64,000 nucleotides of DNA, taken from the NCBI GenBank assembly GCA_950022295.1, contig OX465595.1:68594770-68658769 (forward strand), given 5' to 3'. The notes under the pieces were generated by a model. That model had not been told where the DNA came from and did not search any database. It worked only from the letters and a program-made list of their open reading frames with translations. How positions within the stretch are numbered: the stretch's first letter is position 1; the number at the start of each line of letters is the position of its first letter. This DNA is from Bromus sterilis. Lineage: Eukaryota > Streptophyta > Magnoliopsida > Poales > Poaceae. Positions 11,169 to 22,865 of this stretch are shown one piece after another. The position numbers and the translations under genes were made by a program.

Positions 11169-12224
11169 TAGGTCTATGCTTAGTATTACTGTACGGATAG
11201 AACACATCGGGGATGTGGGCGTTGATTGTATGATTGTTACCCTCCCACGTGTACTTGTTCACATCTGCGGCATTGTTTGATGAAGCGGCCCCGACCGACC
11301 TTACGCGTACTCTTACGCGAGACTGGTTCCGCGCTTGACATGCGGCTTGTACCGTATAAAGTGTCTAGGGGGTGTCTGTCTCTCTACTTTAGCGGATGTG
11401 GCATTTGCAACGGAGGACCCCGTGAGGGGTGTAATAGAGACAATCGTATGGTTGACGTTGTGGTTGACTCGTAGGTTAAAACATGTTTAACTATGAAAGC
11501 CCTAGCAGCCACGTAAATCTTGCAATATACAACTAGATCGTCTAAACTTTGTATTGCTAAGTGGGGGCTATCGTTTGTTTGTTTGTGATGTAGTGATAGC
11601 TTTTCTATGTGTTACTAGTAAGTAGTAATCGTCATCATAAAACAAACTAAAATGGAGACACTGTAGACTTAGTGTTGCCATAGCTCAGACATCTTAAAAC
11701 TTGCTAGTATAGGATACACGACGGTAGCATGTGATAAGATGATCCCTTAACAAAGCCAAACACAAGTACTCTACCGAAGTGTGCACCGCCTGGAAGGTTC
11801 TCCCATATGGCTTGATGCTCCGTACATACCGGAGTTGTCCTACATATTAAATGGAGTTCGCACGAGGTTGGGTTCAGCAAGCCTGGCATATGCAGATATG
11901 GCCTTGCCGAACAGCATATAACATGGAGGTTAATTTGGCGAGCCTAGCATATGCAGATATGGCCTCAGAATACTAGAGATCGAAAGATCGAGCATGAGTC
12001 ACAGTACATATAACATAATGTGATCGCACAAGTTGTTGTCTACCTTTGAAACTGACCCGTCGGCCGTGTGATATTCGAGGGCGGGCAGTGAATCTGGATC
12101 ATGTAATCACTAAAACTTCCTAGGGATGAAATTTTTTAGTGCGAGCTCATTTATAATGTGATTATATGAACTCATTGTTGTGAACTAGTCTTAATTGTGT
12201 TCCTTGCAATTATGTTTGTAGAAA
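11169..12224 (+). other. Leader region of element F
   Basis: This is untranslated leader between primer-binding site and gag, AT-rich with many short stops. A near-repeat of GCATATGCAGATATGGCCT occurs at about 11885 and 11947. No gene is seen. Confidence 0.6.
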
Positions 12225-12932
12225 ATGAATGCACTAGAGCAACGTGAACTATCTTTCTTCATGGAAGGTGAAAGACTTAGAGAAAATGGGTCAAACTTTG
12301 CTGATTGGTACTCACGCCTTAGGACGTCGCTCAAGAGAGCAGACATCTTGTTTACAATAGAAGTGCATGTGGAAGAACATCCGGACGATCATGTTGGCGA
12401 TCAAGAGATACTTGATCATTATGCTCGCCGACGGAAATGCTCCGTAGTCAGGAATGTCATGATCTTCAGCATTTCAGAGGTTTTGGGCATACAGTTTCAG
12501 GACACTGGCTCATATGACATGATGGACACGCTAAAGACAATGTTCGTACGTGAGTTCAGAATTGCCAGATTTGAGTTAGAAAGCAAGTTTCTATCTACAA
12601 AGATGGAAGAACACACAAGCCTTGGTGATCACTTGGGCAGAATGCATGAGATGTACCTGACCCTGGTGAAGGACTATGAATATTGGACAATGAACGAAAG
12701 CACCACGGAAGAGTTTGCAATAAAAACATTATTGCACTCACTCCCTCCGAGTTATGGTGATTATGTTCATAGCTATGTCGGAAGAGGAGCTAATATGAGT
12801 CTCCAGAACTTCATGACTGATCTCTTGGCCGCAGACATTGCTCCTATCGAGGATGCAGAAGTCGTGGATGGAGAAGGTATATACTTGATATACTTTATAA
12901 ATGTTTGTTCCCTTATACAACACTTGCAGTAA
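12225..12932 (+). CDS. Element F Copia gag
   Basis: The frame has 235 codons. The core matches the Copia gag (UBN2-type) pattern: NFADWYSRLRTSLKRADILF near the start, then MDTLKTMFVREFRIARFEL, LGDHLGRMHEMYLTLV, and FAIKTLLHSLPPSYGDYVHSY. The last ~20 residues (YLIYFINVC...) are hydrophobic and do not fit gag; a donor-like GGTATATAC near 12873 and AAAACAG ending near 12969 suggest an intron there. An AATAAA at about 13195 follows, so the gag may have been expressed as a separate spliced transcript, as reported for BARE-type elements. No zinc knuckle or protease follows in frame. Confidence 0.82.
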   Translation: MNALEQRELSFFMEGERLRENGSNFADWYSRLRTSLKRADILFTIEVHVEEHPDDHVGDQEILDHYARRRKCSVVRNVMIFSISEVLGIQFQDTGSYDMMDTLKTMFVREFRIARFELESKFLSTKMEEHTSLGDHLGRMHEMYLTLVKDYEYWTMNESTTEEFAIKTLLHSLPPSYGDYVHSYVGRGANMSLQNFMTDLLAADIAPIEDAEVVDGEGIYLIYFINVCSLIQHLQ

Positions 12933-12969
12933 ATAAGTATTTGATACTTATTCTGTTTTATGAAAACAG

Positions 12970-15931
12970 GACATGTCGTTGCATGGACGGGAAGAGGTGA
13001 AATCGAGGATTGATGGATATCAAGTCAGTTGATGGCCAACATGGATTCCGCCGAGACATCTATCATAGGAGATACTTAGAGTATTAGATAAATCTTATGT
13101 AATCATTATAGTATGAACACTTAGTTGTGTGTCTTGCATCTCGCGAGACAAAGTTATTCATGTAATGAGACAAATCAGTTGTTCCATCTTTATGAATAAA
13201 AGTGTGCTTATACTTTGATTACGTCTTGATTTATGATATGATAGAAAGCATTTATAATAGTACAATTATTGTCAAGAAATATTCAATGTTTAATGATAAA
13301 GTTGTCTTGATTATAACAAGTCAAAGATTTGATTGCATGAGGTGACTTCATAACTGATGAATTCATTAAATGTATGATCTATTAACTTGTGAGTTCATTA
13401 TCGAATGAAAATCATAACTTGATTGCATGAGATGGATTAGATACACGATCTATGAACCTCTGCAATGAATATAACCATGACAAGGTTCTAGCAAGTAGAA
13501 CTTGTGCCAATCATTATACATAAATGATGTACTAAATGGGCACGTGAGTTATCATTAAAGACTTCATATGATTAATTGAAAGTTGTATTCAATTGAGATC
13601 AAAAACTGAGATTCAGGAATCACACTGAGAACTGAGAATACAAGGATACATATCACTACGCTACGATCAGGAGTGATAAGTATTAATATTGACATAATGG
13701 GAGACTTGTGGAAGTTGTGCCACAAACTACGATGGAAGTTGAAAGTACTAGACTACTTAAACCATTCGTAGTCATACTAAACCGTAGTATGGTCTAAAAA
13801 TAAGGTTGTTTAATTCATTAAGTTAAAACACCCACTTCATGAATAGGAAACCATCCTGAATCTAACGAGACATGATAGCTCCATAACTGATGGTGTTATA
13901 AGGTTTCTTAAAAGAAAGAATTTCTTTGTAATAAAACTACGAGCAATTGAAATAACATATTCTCCCCGAATAGCAAAATTTGTGTTGCTTAATTGGTAAT
14001 ACGAGAAAAGTCTCTCGACACGGATCCAATGGGAGATAATGGAAACTTTGACCAGGGTATTGGACCTTTCCTTCAGAATATCAGAGTATTGCAACGAACG
14101 CATGTTCCGCTGTAATGACCCTATATAAGGAAGGATATGCCAAAGATGATTGATCTTGGTATATGAGTTGAAGCCATTGTTGAATTTAGAAGGTTATCAT
14201 GAATACGTTCTGTACAGAACAATAATCATGAGTCTTCTTAATAAAACAATAGGAAAATAACATTGCTTGAAGACACAAAGAAATGATGGTAGCCTAGAAC
14301 ACGAGGAGAAATGAAATAATATTGAGTTACATATAGGATGGCTCACGTCCCGTGAAATACATCGATTATTTCATATTCTCGAAAAACTGGAGAGTTATTG
14401 AGAATAATGTAATGGGCATAAGGCACTATTTGGTTATGACCAAAGTTTAATGGTGATTGACTACGGAAACGTAGGAATGCTTTAATCAATAAAATATTTC
14501 ATTTACACTACGATGGACCATAGCCTGAAATTGCATCTCAGTCAAATTTGGAATTTGAAAGAGAATTGCAATGGGCATGACAAAGGTTACTTCGTTAAAA
14601 GGATGGACTATAGTACCTCAAGACAGGAACCCTCAACCTTGATTTGATCAAATGATTTTGTGATGAACAAAATATTGAGTGGGCCTGCAGTTTCATGAAA
14701 CTGAGTGGGAGCTTTGAAGACTTCCCGGAAACTTGGAATGCAGAGGGAATTTTCTGAGTGGGAGCTTTGGAAGTTTTGTCATTATGTGAGACATAGTGAA
14801 CAATAAAATGACTTGATGAAAGTTGAACCACAAATATATGAGTATATGATGGATATATTTGAGTGGGAGCATGATCATTGTCTCAAACATATATGCATTG
14901 ATATGTGTGAAGAATGATCTCATATGTATATATATGGATATGCATTGATTGTGTATATAGAGAATCGTCTTATATACATATGTGCATTATGATATATATA
15001 GAGCATAAGGCAAATAAAATACAAGATTGCAAGAATCTTATTTTATGTGAAATACCAACACATTACACGTTGAAATCTATATGAGTAGATTAAGATATGG
15101 ATAATGAAACAAAGTGAAGGTTGGAATAATCTTCTAGACAAGAAACAGGTTCTTGTGGCTACAAATTATATAATGGATGAAATCCAAATATCACAAGCAA
15201 TGTCTTGATGGAAGAATAGAGATGCACCATGTACTGGACATGTGATATTATATGTTCTTGACATATGATTCTACCATATAACATGCATTGTGAATCCAAC
15301 AACAAAATGACTCAAAAGGTTCTTGGAAGAAGAACAGATTCCGATGTGCTTTAGGAGTAAAACACAGAATCTGAATAAAGTCCATGATTTCAGTATATGA
15401 GGAATACTGAGGACTGTACTCTAAAATATAGAAAGGATAATATACTTGAATGTAATGCAAGATTACAATTGCAAGCCATATTATGTGTCTATATGGAATT
15501 AGAGACATCACCAAAGACATGAAAGAAATGTGAGCAAAATTCACGGTACTAAAAACATAATACTACTTAAGAAAGTAGACGTATGGACATAATTTTAGCG
15601 TTAGAAGTATTGGACTTCTGGCTGAGTGTATTTCCCAGTATATATGACTAAGGATGAGTCTTCTAAAGACTGGACCAAGAGATCATTGGAGGATACTGTG
15701 AAATAATAGTCTCACTCTCCAGCAAAACTTATATCCAGCCATTATATGATAATGAGTGGTATGTCAAAAGAGCTTTTGACCTATACCAGTTGCAAAGGAA
15801 ACATACGAAACTGAATTGGTGCAGTTCCTTGATGAACCCTCTTCCATGAGCATGCATGATCAATGAAACACTTATGTGATAAGATGATTATGATCGAAAA
15901 AAATGCGGCTAGATTATTAGCACTCTAGTGC
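12970..15931 (+). other. Decayed AT-rich internal region of element F
   Basis: No frame longer than about 100 codons exists on the coding strand, and I recognise no clear integrase or reverse transcriptase motif. TGAGTGGGAGC-like segments repeat near 14700, 14755 and 14860; a similar phrase sits beside the RT motif in element H, so this may be badly decayed pol. The polypurine tract AAGTGGGAGAC (15932-15942) touches the 3' LTR. Confidence 0.55.
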
Positions 15932-15942
15932 AAGTGGGAGAC

Positions 15943-17689
15943 TGTTGGATATATGCTCTAGAGGCAAATAATATATGATTATTCCAATATATCTAAGAAA
16001 GTTCATAACCAGTTTCATACCATGCTAGAACTGCGTCAGTGAAACAATGATGCAGGTGTGGTATAGAAACCCCCAGAGTTCCTAGTTAGCCTCTACATCG
16101 ATAACTAGTTCATGGTCAACATGATGATCGTGGTTTCGCGATCATGGACAATTAAGTCTCTTGACTATGAGGTCACCTCACTGGTTAAGTGACGTGATGA
16201 ACATTACCCAAAGTAAGCATTACAGCATGATCAAATCTTATGAAGGTTCAGTGTTGTAATTACAGAACGTGGTAGACCGTTCCTTTGACCGTGAGTACGT
16301 GCATAATCACTATCTTCCCGGATGCTTTGACTTACATCCCACCACCTGACTGAAATATGTGGGTCATAACGGTTGTATCTTAGGTATTCCGTGGAGATAT
16401 GTTGACGAGTATTGTTACAAGAGCGGGATTTGTCAATCCATATAATGGATAGATACTCGGGGCCCACTCGGTGAGATTCCATCCATAAAGCTGCAGCGTG
16501 TGACTAGGTCATGGGGATGAATATCACGGGAACGGGTGAATGAGGATTAGTTCGGAACGAGGTTGACCCAGACATAGGATGTCATTGATCGAATCTCGGA
16601 ACAATCCAGTATCGCTGACAAAGGGAATGCTATATGGCGTAAGGTCCAATCGGTGTTTGATATCCGGAATGCACAGGGGTCATTATGGGCATCCAGGTCC
16701 CGCTGATGATCATTAACTGTAGCCTCTGCTCGGTCATGACTGGAGTGTTCTCGGACCGTAGGGTAACACACTTAAGGGCTCGATGAAATCGGAGACTTTT
16801 TCGGAACCATCGGAGTAACCAGAGAATAAAGGAAACAATATCGGAGAAGTACCGTGTTGAACTGAAACAAGTTCGGAGTGAACCGGAAGGTGTTCCGGAG
16901 CAGCGGGAGATGTAATAATATGTTTTAGTTATTAATTAATTGAATTAATAATTAAAATCATTTTATTTCTAATTAATATGTGCAATGGGCCTTAGTGGAG
17001 AAAAAGGCCCATTAGGGGAAATAAAAGGGAAAAAGGAAAAAGAAAAAGAGGGGGGAGGCGCCATGGGCCCTAGGGCCCGTGAGGGGTCCGCCCCCTCCCC
17101 CTCCCCCCCCCTTGGCCGGCCACCCCCCTTAGCAAAGGAACTTTAGTCCCACATTGCTAAGGGAGAGGGGTTGACTCCCTCCCCTCTGCCTATATATTGA
17201 TGGGCAGGGTGCACATATTTAACACACAGAAAATTCCAGAAAAATTCAGATAAATTCTGTAGATCTCTCTCTCCCTATTTCTCCCTCCTATGAGCGGACT
17301 CCACTTGTTTGGAGTCTGCACTGGGTTGGGGATGTCTCCACTATACGCACGCCGTCGTGCTGCTGAAACTCTGGTTCTGGAGGTCTGCTTTCGCCGCCTC
17401 CGCTGGATCGGAGAACGGAGGTCGTCATCGAGTCTCGTATGTGTGCGAGTACTACGAGGTGCTGCACGTGTGGCACTACACCCATCCGGGTGCTCAACAC
17501 AGCCAGGGGGCTGTGAAACTTGATCGGCTACATCAACCACGTTTGCGGGAACGTTTCCCGCGCAACGGACTACACCCCGAGGTATGTTATTTCCGCACTA
17601 CTTTCCGTTACGGTAATACGGCTAGCTAGATCTTGGGTTATGGGAACGCTAGTTAGAAAAATTTGTATTTTCTGCTGCGAACCCCAACA
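15943..17689 (+). repeat. 3' LTR of element F
   Basis: It starts TGTTGGATATATGC directly after the polypurine tract and ends CCCCAACA before the CTATG duplication. It is the partner of 9413-11154. Confidence 0.93.
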
Positions 17690-17691
17690 CT

Positions 17692-18384
17692 ATGAACAAA
17701 GAGGGTTTCAAACAAGTGAGCCTAGACGACACTACTACCACCTTTGATAGTAGTGATATTGATTTTGATAGTTGCACCCTCTCAGAAGTTATTAGCTTGC
17801 TACACAGAATGTCTAGAGACCCCCACACTAGCGCACTTAATCTTGCCTTCATGGAGCATATCACAAATGCTCTCGTCAAAGATAGGGAGGAGAAGCTTAG
17901 AATAGAATCCTCCATACCTAGGAAGCTAGATGATGGTTGGGACCCTATGATCAAAATTAAATTAAATAACTTCTCTTGCTATGCTTTATGTGATGTTGGA
18001 GCTAGTACCTCCGTTATGCCCAAAAGAATATATGATATGTTTGAATTGAAGCCCTTTGAGCCTTGTTCTTTTGGTGTTCATCTTGCTGATTCTTCCGTGA
18101 AGAAACCTTTGGGGAAGATCGACAATGTTCTTATCATTGTCAATGACAACTATGTTCCCGTTGATTTTATTGTTATGGATATAGACTGTGAACCTTTGTG
18201 TCCAATTATTTTGGGACGTCATTTTCTTCGCACCGTTGGTGCGGTTATTGACATGAAAGAGGGGAATATAAAATTCCAATTCCCTCTCAAGAAAGGGATG
18301 GAACAATTCCCTAGAAATAAAATCAATTTACCTTTTGAGTCCGTTACTCGGGCTAGTTATTCTCTTTCTCTTGATAAAACTTGA
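17692..18384 (+). pseudogene. Element A protease region, 3' part of the broken gag-protease frame
   Basis: This frame is in phase with gag once F is removed. After an acidic linker it has a retropepsin-like domain: CDVGASTSVMP carries the catalytic Asp, and CPIILGRHFLRTVGAVIDM is the downstream hallmark of Athila proteases. It ends at a stop at 18384, about 80 residues beyond the protease core, and nothing resembling RT follows. The protease would process gag and needs a partner element for pol. Confidence 0.88.
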
Positions 18385-21210
18385 TTCTTCTTTTGCATCA
18401 TGCCTAGCTTAAAGGCATAAAAGAAAGCGCTTTCGGGAGGCAGCCCTCAACGAATTTAGGTTTTTATTTTTGCTTTTCTTGTGTCTTGATGTTTGTTACT
18501 ACTGTAGCAACATCATTGTATCTTTATTTTTTAGCTTTGTGCCAAGTTATAGCCTCTTATGATAAGGGAAGCAAAAGTTGTGACATGCTGTCCAGAAAAC
18601 AGATTCTGTCCCTTGACAGAAAAATTCGAATAAAATCACCAGATCATCTTTTTGATCTGATTTTTTTGACAGCATGCTCTATACAATTGTGAAACTTTCG
18701 TATGTTCTGAGTTTTTTGATTTGAGTTGCAGAAGTGCCCCGAAAAAATTCTCTACTACCTGTTGTTCTGTTTTTCACAGATTCTGCCACGTTTTGCCTCT
18801 CTTCAATTTTGCAAACCTTAAGCTTGCTTTTTCTTTTCAAAAACCTTTTGGCACTCTTGAGAAACAGTAGCTCTTCAAGAATATCTTTATATCCAGTGGG
18901 GAAAATTCATTTTATTAAGGGTACTAACCTCTCTAATCAGCTTATGATGAGTTATGTATGAAGGGAGTTTTCAAGTGTGCGATGGAAGATGATGAAAGAA
19001 GATCCAGGAGTGTCAAGCGCTCAAGCTTGGGGATGCCCCCATGAATCCCCAATAAATATACAAGGAGACTCAAGTGTCTAATTAAGCTTGGGGATGCCCC
19101 CGTGCATTCCCTTCTCCATCAACAATCATCAGTTCGTCCTTCGTCTCACTATATTTTTATCACTTCATGCATTATGTGCTATGCTTGGAGCGTCTCGCTC
19201 TTAGGTTTTATTTTTAGTTTTCTTTAGTTTTGCTTGCTGGTCATAACAAGTTAGACCCCATATTACTTTGTGTGGGAGAGAAACACGCTCCACTTTCAAA
19301 ATCTAGAACACATCATAGAATTTTTCATGCCTATCTTTTTGCTGTTGTGTGTTCTTTATCTTTTCGTAGCTGCTGCCATGTTTAGTTTTAGTCTTAGTTT
19401 GTCTTTAGCAAGAGCCTTGGATTTTTTTTAGTTTGTTGCTGGAACTCTTTTTAGTTTTCATGTTTATCTTGTTAAAGAGAGTTGGTTGTTGCACTGAGTA
19501 GTGTCTTGTCTTGAAAGTAGGTAATTGAGGTTGCTATCTAATTCTAGTAGTAACTTGCAATAGTTTTGAGGTATTGATGTGAGTAATGTCTGAACTTTTG
19601 GTGTCAAGAGCTCTAGCCTATTAGTGTTAGGTGTTGTATTTTGGGCAATCCGTGTGTATTTTCAAAACCTACAAAACTAGTTCAAAACTCTAGCTACTAG
19701 ATGGATCGCTAATCTTTGGAGGGATCGAATATTAGAGTACACTCACGTACCATGAGTCGAGGATGCGCAAGGATAACCAAACCCCTATACACTCCTCCTC
19801 GGGGTACTTGTCTCTTTGTGAACCTCCTTATTAGATTGAGAGTTACTGATAATAAGTGCATGAGTTCTTCAGACTAATGTAAGTATTGAAAGTTGACACC
19901 TCCACCTTCCCATATTTTGCTAGCCTCTCCCGTGCCGTGCATTGCCTTCTTCTCACTCCGAGAGTTGGTGTCCCCCTTCGGCGGTACATCCAAACCCTTG
20001 GCATGATACGCTCTGTCATCATAAACGTCCTTATATCTTTCCTCAAAACAGCCACCATACCTACCTATCAAGGCATTTTCATAGCCTTTCCGAGATATAT
20101 TGCCATGCAACATCCACCTCTTCATGACTTGATCTTCATGTCATACATGTTTATGCTACACTGGCAGACGCATACATTGCATACATCATGATAGTTACAT
20201 CTTCTTTATGTTTTGAGTACCTTGTAAAATGTGAAAGATCTCCTTTACCTTCTTTTAAAATAGAGTGTTGCCCTTAAGTGAGGAAAAGATCCCAAAGTGG
20301 ACACAATAAAAGATCCCAAAGAGGACAAATGAGAGTTAAATAGAAAGAGCCATTGAGGCCACCAAAAAAAATAAAAAAATAGAAAAAGGAGAAAAAGAAA
20401 TAAAAAGAGAGAAAGGGGCAAAACTACTATCCTTTTGAGAGATCCACACTAGTACTCCCTCTATATCCTTGTACTCCATAGAGATGATCATTATGCATAT
20501 AGCTATGTGGGGACCTTCACACTATAGAACTTGGCTTGCATATTCCAAGGATGAGCCTCCTCAAAAGAGCTCTAGGTCTTCATGAGCGAGCAAGTTAGAT
20601 GCACCCCCACTAGTTCCATCGGAGAGCTTCTTAGCTCGTATGTGCATCCGTTGCATGGCAATCCCTACTCCTCACACCATGTCTATCATTTGGCATCTCT
20701 TGCCTATGTTTGTCCTCATTGATCTGAGCCTTTCTCATCCTTATTTGTCTTCCTCCTCCGTACTCCTCTCTTGGCCATCCTAAGTGTCAACTCTCGTGCT
20801 TACGCTAATCCATTGCATGAGTGCTCAAAATATTGAAAAAGGAGTGGATCAAATTGACTTGTACCTGGCTAGTGGTCTGGGGACGAGTCAAGATAAGATT
20901 CCAGAAAAAGACCAAGTGTGAAACTTTAGTAGAATGATTTCTCAACAAATAAATGTTTTTCTCGTATTCCCTGTCCCCCTTCTTGCACGCAAACACCATT
21001 TGGAGACATTCGAGTCACGGACAGCGAGAGCTCTTGCACCTAATGTTCTTTTGTTACTTGTTTAAATGCTAATATAGACTCTTGCATGTTATGACTTGAA
21101 TTGAATCTCTAACCTTGATTGCTTTACTTTTCAAATTTCTTATATGGTTGCTAGCATGTCACCACAGAAATTATGTCGTTATCATTTACCTACTCGAGGA
21201 AGAGCAGGAA
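18385..21210 (+). other. Long non-coding 3' region of element A
   Basis: This is 2.8 kb without a recognisable gene. AAGCTTGGGGATGCCCCC occurs twice (about 19023 and 19085), resembling the polypurine tract at the 3' LTR. An A/G-rich low-complexity tract lies at about 20355-20420. Small frames on either strand have no features I recognise. Confidence 0.7.
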
Positions 21211-21226
21211 TTAAGCTTGGGGATGT
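21211..21226 (+). promoter_or_regulatory. Polypurine tract of element A
   Basis: TTAAGCTTGGGGATGT directly precedes the 3' LTR, the position where plus-strand DNA synthesis is primed. Confidence 0.75.
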
Positions 21227-22865
21227 TGATACGTCCAAAACGTATCTATAATTTCTGCTTGCTCCATGCATGTTTTGTGTGATATTGCTATGATCTAGAT
21301 ACACTTTCATACACTTTTGATCATATTTGGACTGACCTATTAATTCAGTGCACCACAGTGCCAGTACCTGTTTTCTTTTGTTTTTCTATTTCAGTTTTCC
21401 CCCATATAAAAGTGCTCCAAAAATTCAGAAAAAATCAGATAAAAAATCAGCGCAGAGGAACCTGCCGGAAGAACCTGAGTGGGGCCAGAGGGCCACCACC
21501 AGGTGCCCAGGCGCCCTGGTGGCGCGCCCTAGGGGCTGCCGCGCCAGGGGGGCGCCTGGACCCCTGGTGGCCCCCCTGGCTGCCCCCTTCGCCTATATAT
21601 TCTCCGTGACGAGAAACCCTCGAAGACAGAACCCTTTTTCGCGATCTCACCTCTGTTCCGCCGCCGCCCCGCTTCCGAGATCGGGAGCACCAGCAGACCT
21701 CTTCCCGGCACCCTGCCGGAGGGAGGGCCGACCTCCGGAAGTCTCCTCTCCACCATGGATGCTTCCCGGATGTCTCGTGAGTAGTTTCCTTTGGACCATG
21801 GGTCCGTGATCAGTAGCTATGTGATGTTCTCCTCCCCTCTTTGTTCTTCATGGTTTAGACCTCGTGAGCTGCCTTACATGATCGAGGCACTTTTGTAATC
21901 TTTCTGCTGTTGCTATGCTGAGTTTGATGGGATCTGATGGATTATGAGATTATGTTCAGATTGTGATAGAGTAATATATTTGGTTCTTATCTTTTATATT
22001 TTTGTTCTTAAGTAATTCTTGCATGTTCTCCGTTGTTGTTTATTGCTTTGGCCAAGTAGTAGGTAGTAACTCTAAGAGGGAACGTTATGCTCGATTGTGG
22101 GGTCATGCCCCCCGATGACACGCTTGAGTGACAGAAACATGAGTCTAGGGGATGTGTTGTTGCCACAAGGGGTAAAACAATGGTGCTTGTAACCGCGGTT
22201 GCAAGGATTGTTTACTTTATGCATAGTGCTTTTTAATGCAGTTGTCTGTTGCTTTGGGTTTACACTTTGGGTGGGGCTCGCAACTTAATACCAGCGAGAT
22301 GTTCTGGATAGATATCTCAAGGTGGATGATTAGTAGTAGATGCAGTTGGATTTCGGTCTACTTATTTTGGCATTCTGCCCATGCTTTTGAGCCTCTTCCT
22401 TTCTTTTGTAGCATAGTTAGCATTGTGGTTCGTTCATAATCCTGTCAATTGCCCTTCTGTAATTTGTTCACCTCGCATAGCAGTTTTATCGTCTTTTGGG
22501 AGAGAGACATCACTAGTGAGCATCACGTATCCCGGTCCATATCCTCATTACTGTTTCCACGCTCATTTACTTTTCTGTTTTTACTTTCAGTTGCTATCAT
22601 TATCCCTTGTGTTTGATCCTTTGTGAACAACAAGACCGGAGAGATTGACAACCTCTCTGAACTTCGTTGGGAACAAAGTTATTTGTGTCTGTGTGCAGGT
22701 CCGCGTCAGTTGCGCCGCTGACACGTACTTATCATCTCCGGAGTCCTACTGGAGACAAACCTTGGTATCTTTACTGAGGGAAATTTTCTTCTGTGCTACA
22801 TCACACCTTCCACTTGGGGTTCACCAACGAAGGGCGAGAAATCACTATCATCACCTCGCACATCA
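21227..22865 (+). repeat. 3' LTR of element A
   Basis: It starts TGATACGTCC and ends CGCACATCA, and is followed by GTAAA, the right target duplication. It is the partner of 6257-7897. Confidence 0.93.

Larger units (their letters stand above)
9413..17689 (+). mobile_element. Element F: Ty1/Copia retrotransposon nested in the gag-protease frame of A
   Basis: Long LTRs (1742 and 1747 bp) start TGTTGG and end CCCCAACA. They enclose an initiator-Met-type primer-binding site, a Copia gag, a long AT-rich decayed region and an AAGTGGGAGA polypurine tract. The target duplication CTATG is exact at 9408-9412 and 17690-17694. LTR start, primer site and polypurine tract resemble the BARE/Angela group, though the LTR differs from element H. 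By eye the LTRs differ at about 40 positions (roughly 2.5%). Confidence 0.93.
6257..22865 (+). mobile_element. Element A: Athila-type Ty3/Gypsy retrotransposon, gag-protease only
   Basis: Two LTRs of 1641 and 1639 bp flank a primer-binding site, an Athila-type gag, a protease and a polypurine tract. No reverse transcriptase or integrase follows. Without the nested Copia F the element is about 8.3 kb. The flanks are GTAAG (6252-6256) and GTAAA (22866-22870), a 5-bp duplication with one mismatch. Both flanks are D sequence. LTR start TGATACGTCC and the AAGCTTGGGGATG tract resemble abundant Triticeae elements of the Sabrina type, but that name is from memory and not verified. By eye the two LTRs differ at roughly 2-3% of positions. 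Confidence 0.9.

Noticed and set aside
10655..11200. Open frames in LTR-F (for example on both strands near 10700-11100), repeated at 17190-17747
   Set aside because: They lie in the LTR of a Copia element and recur only because the LTR is duplicated; they have no known domain.
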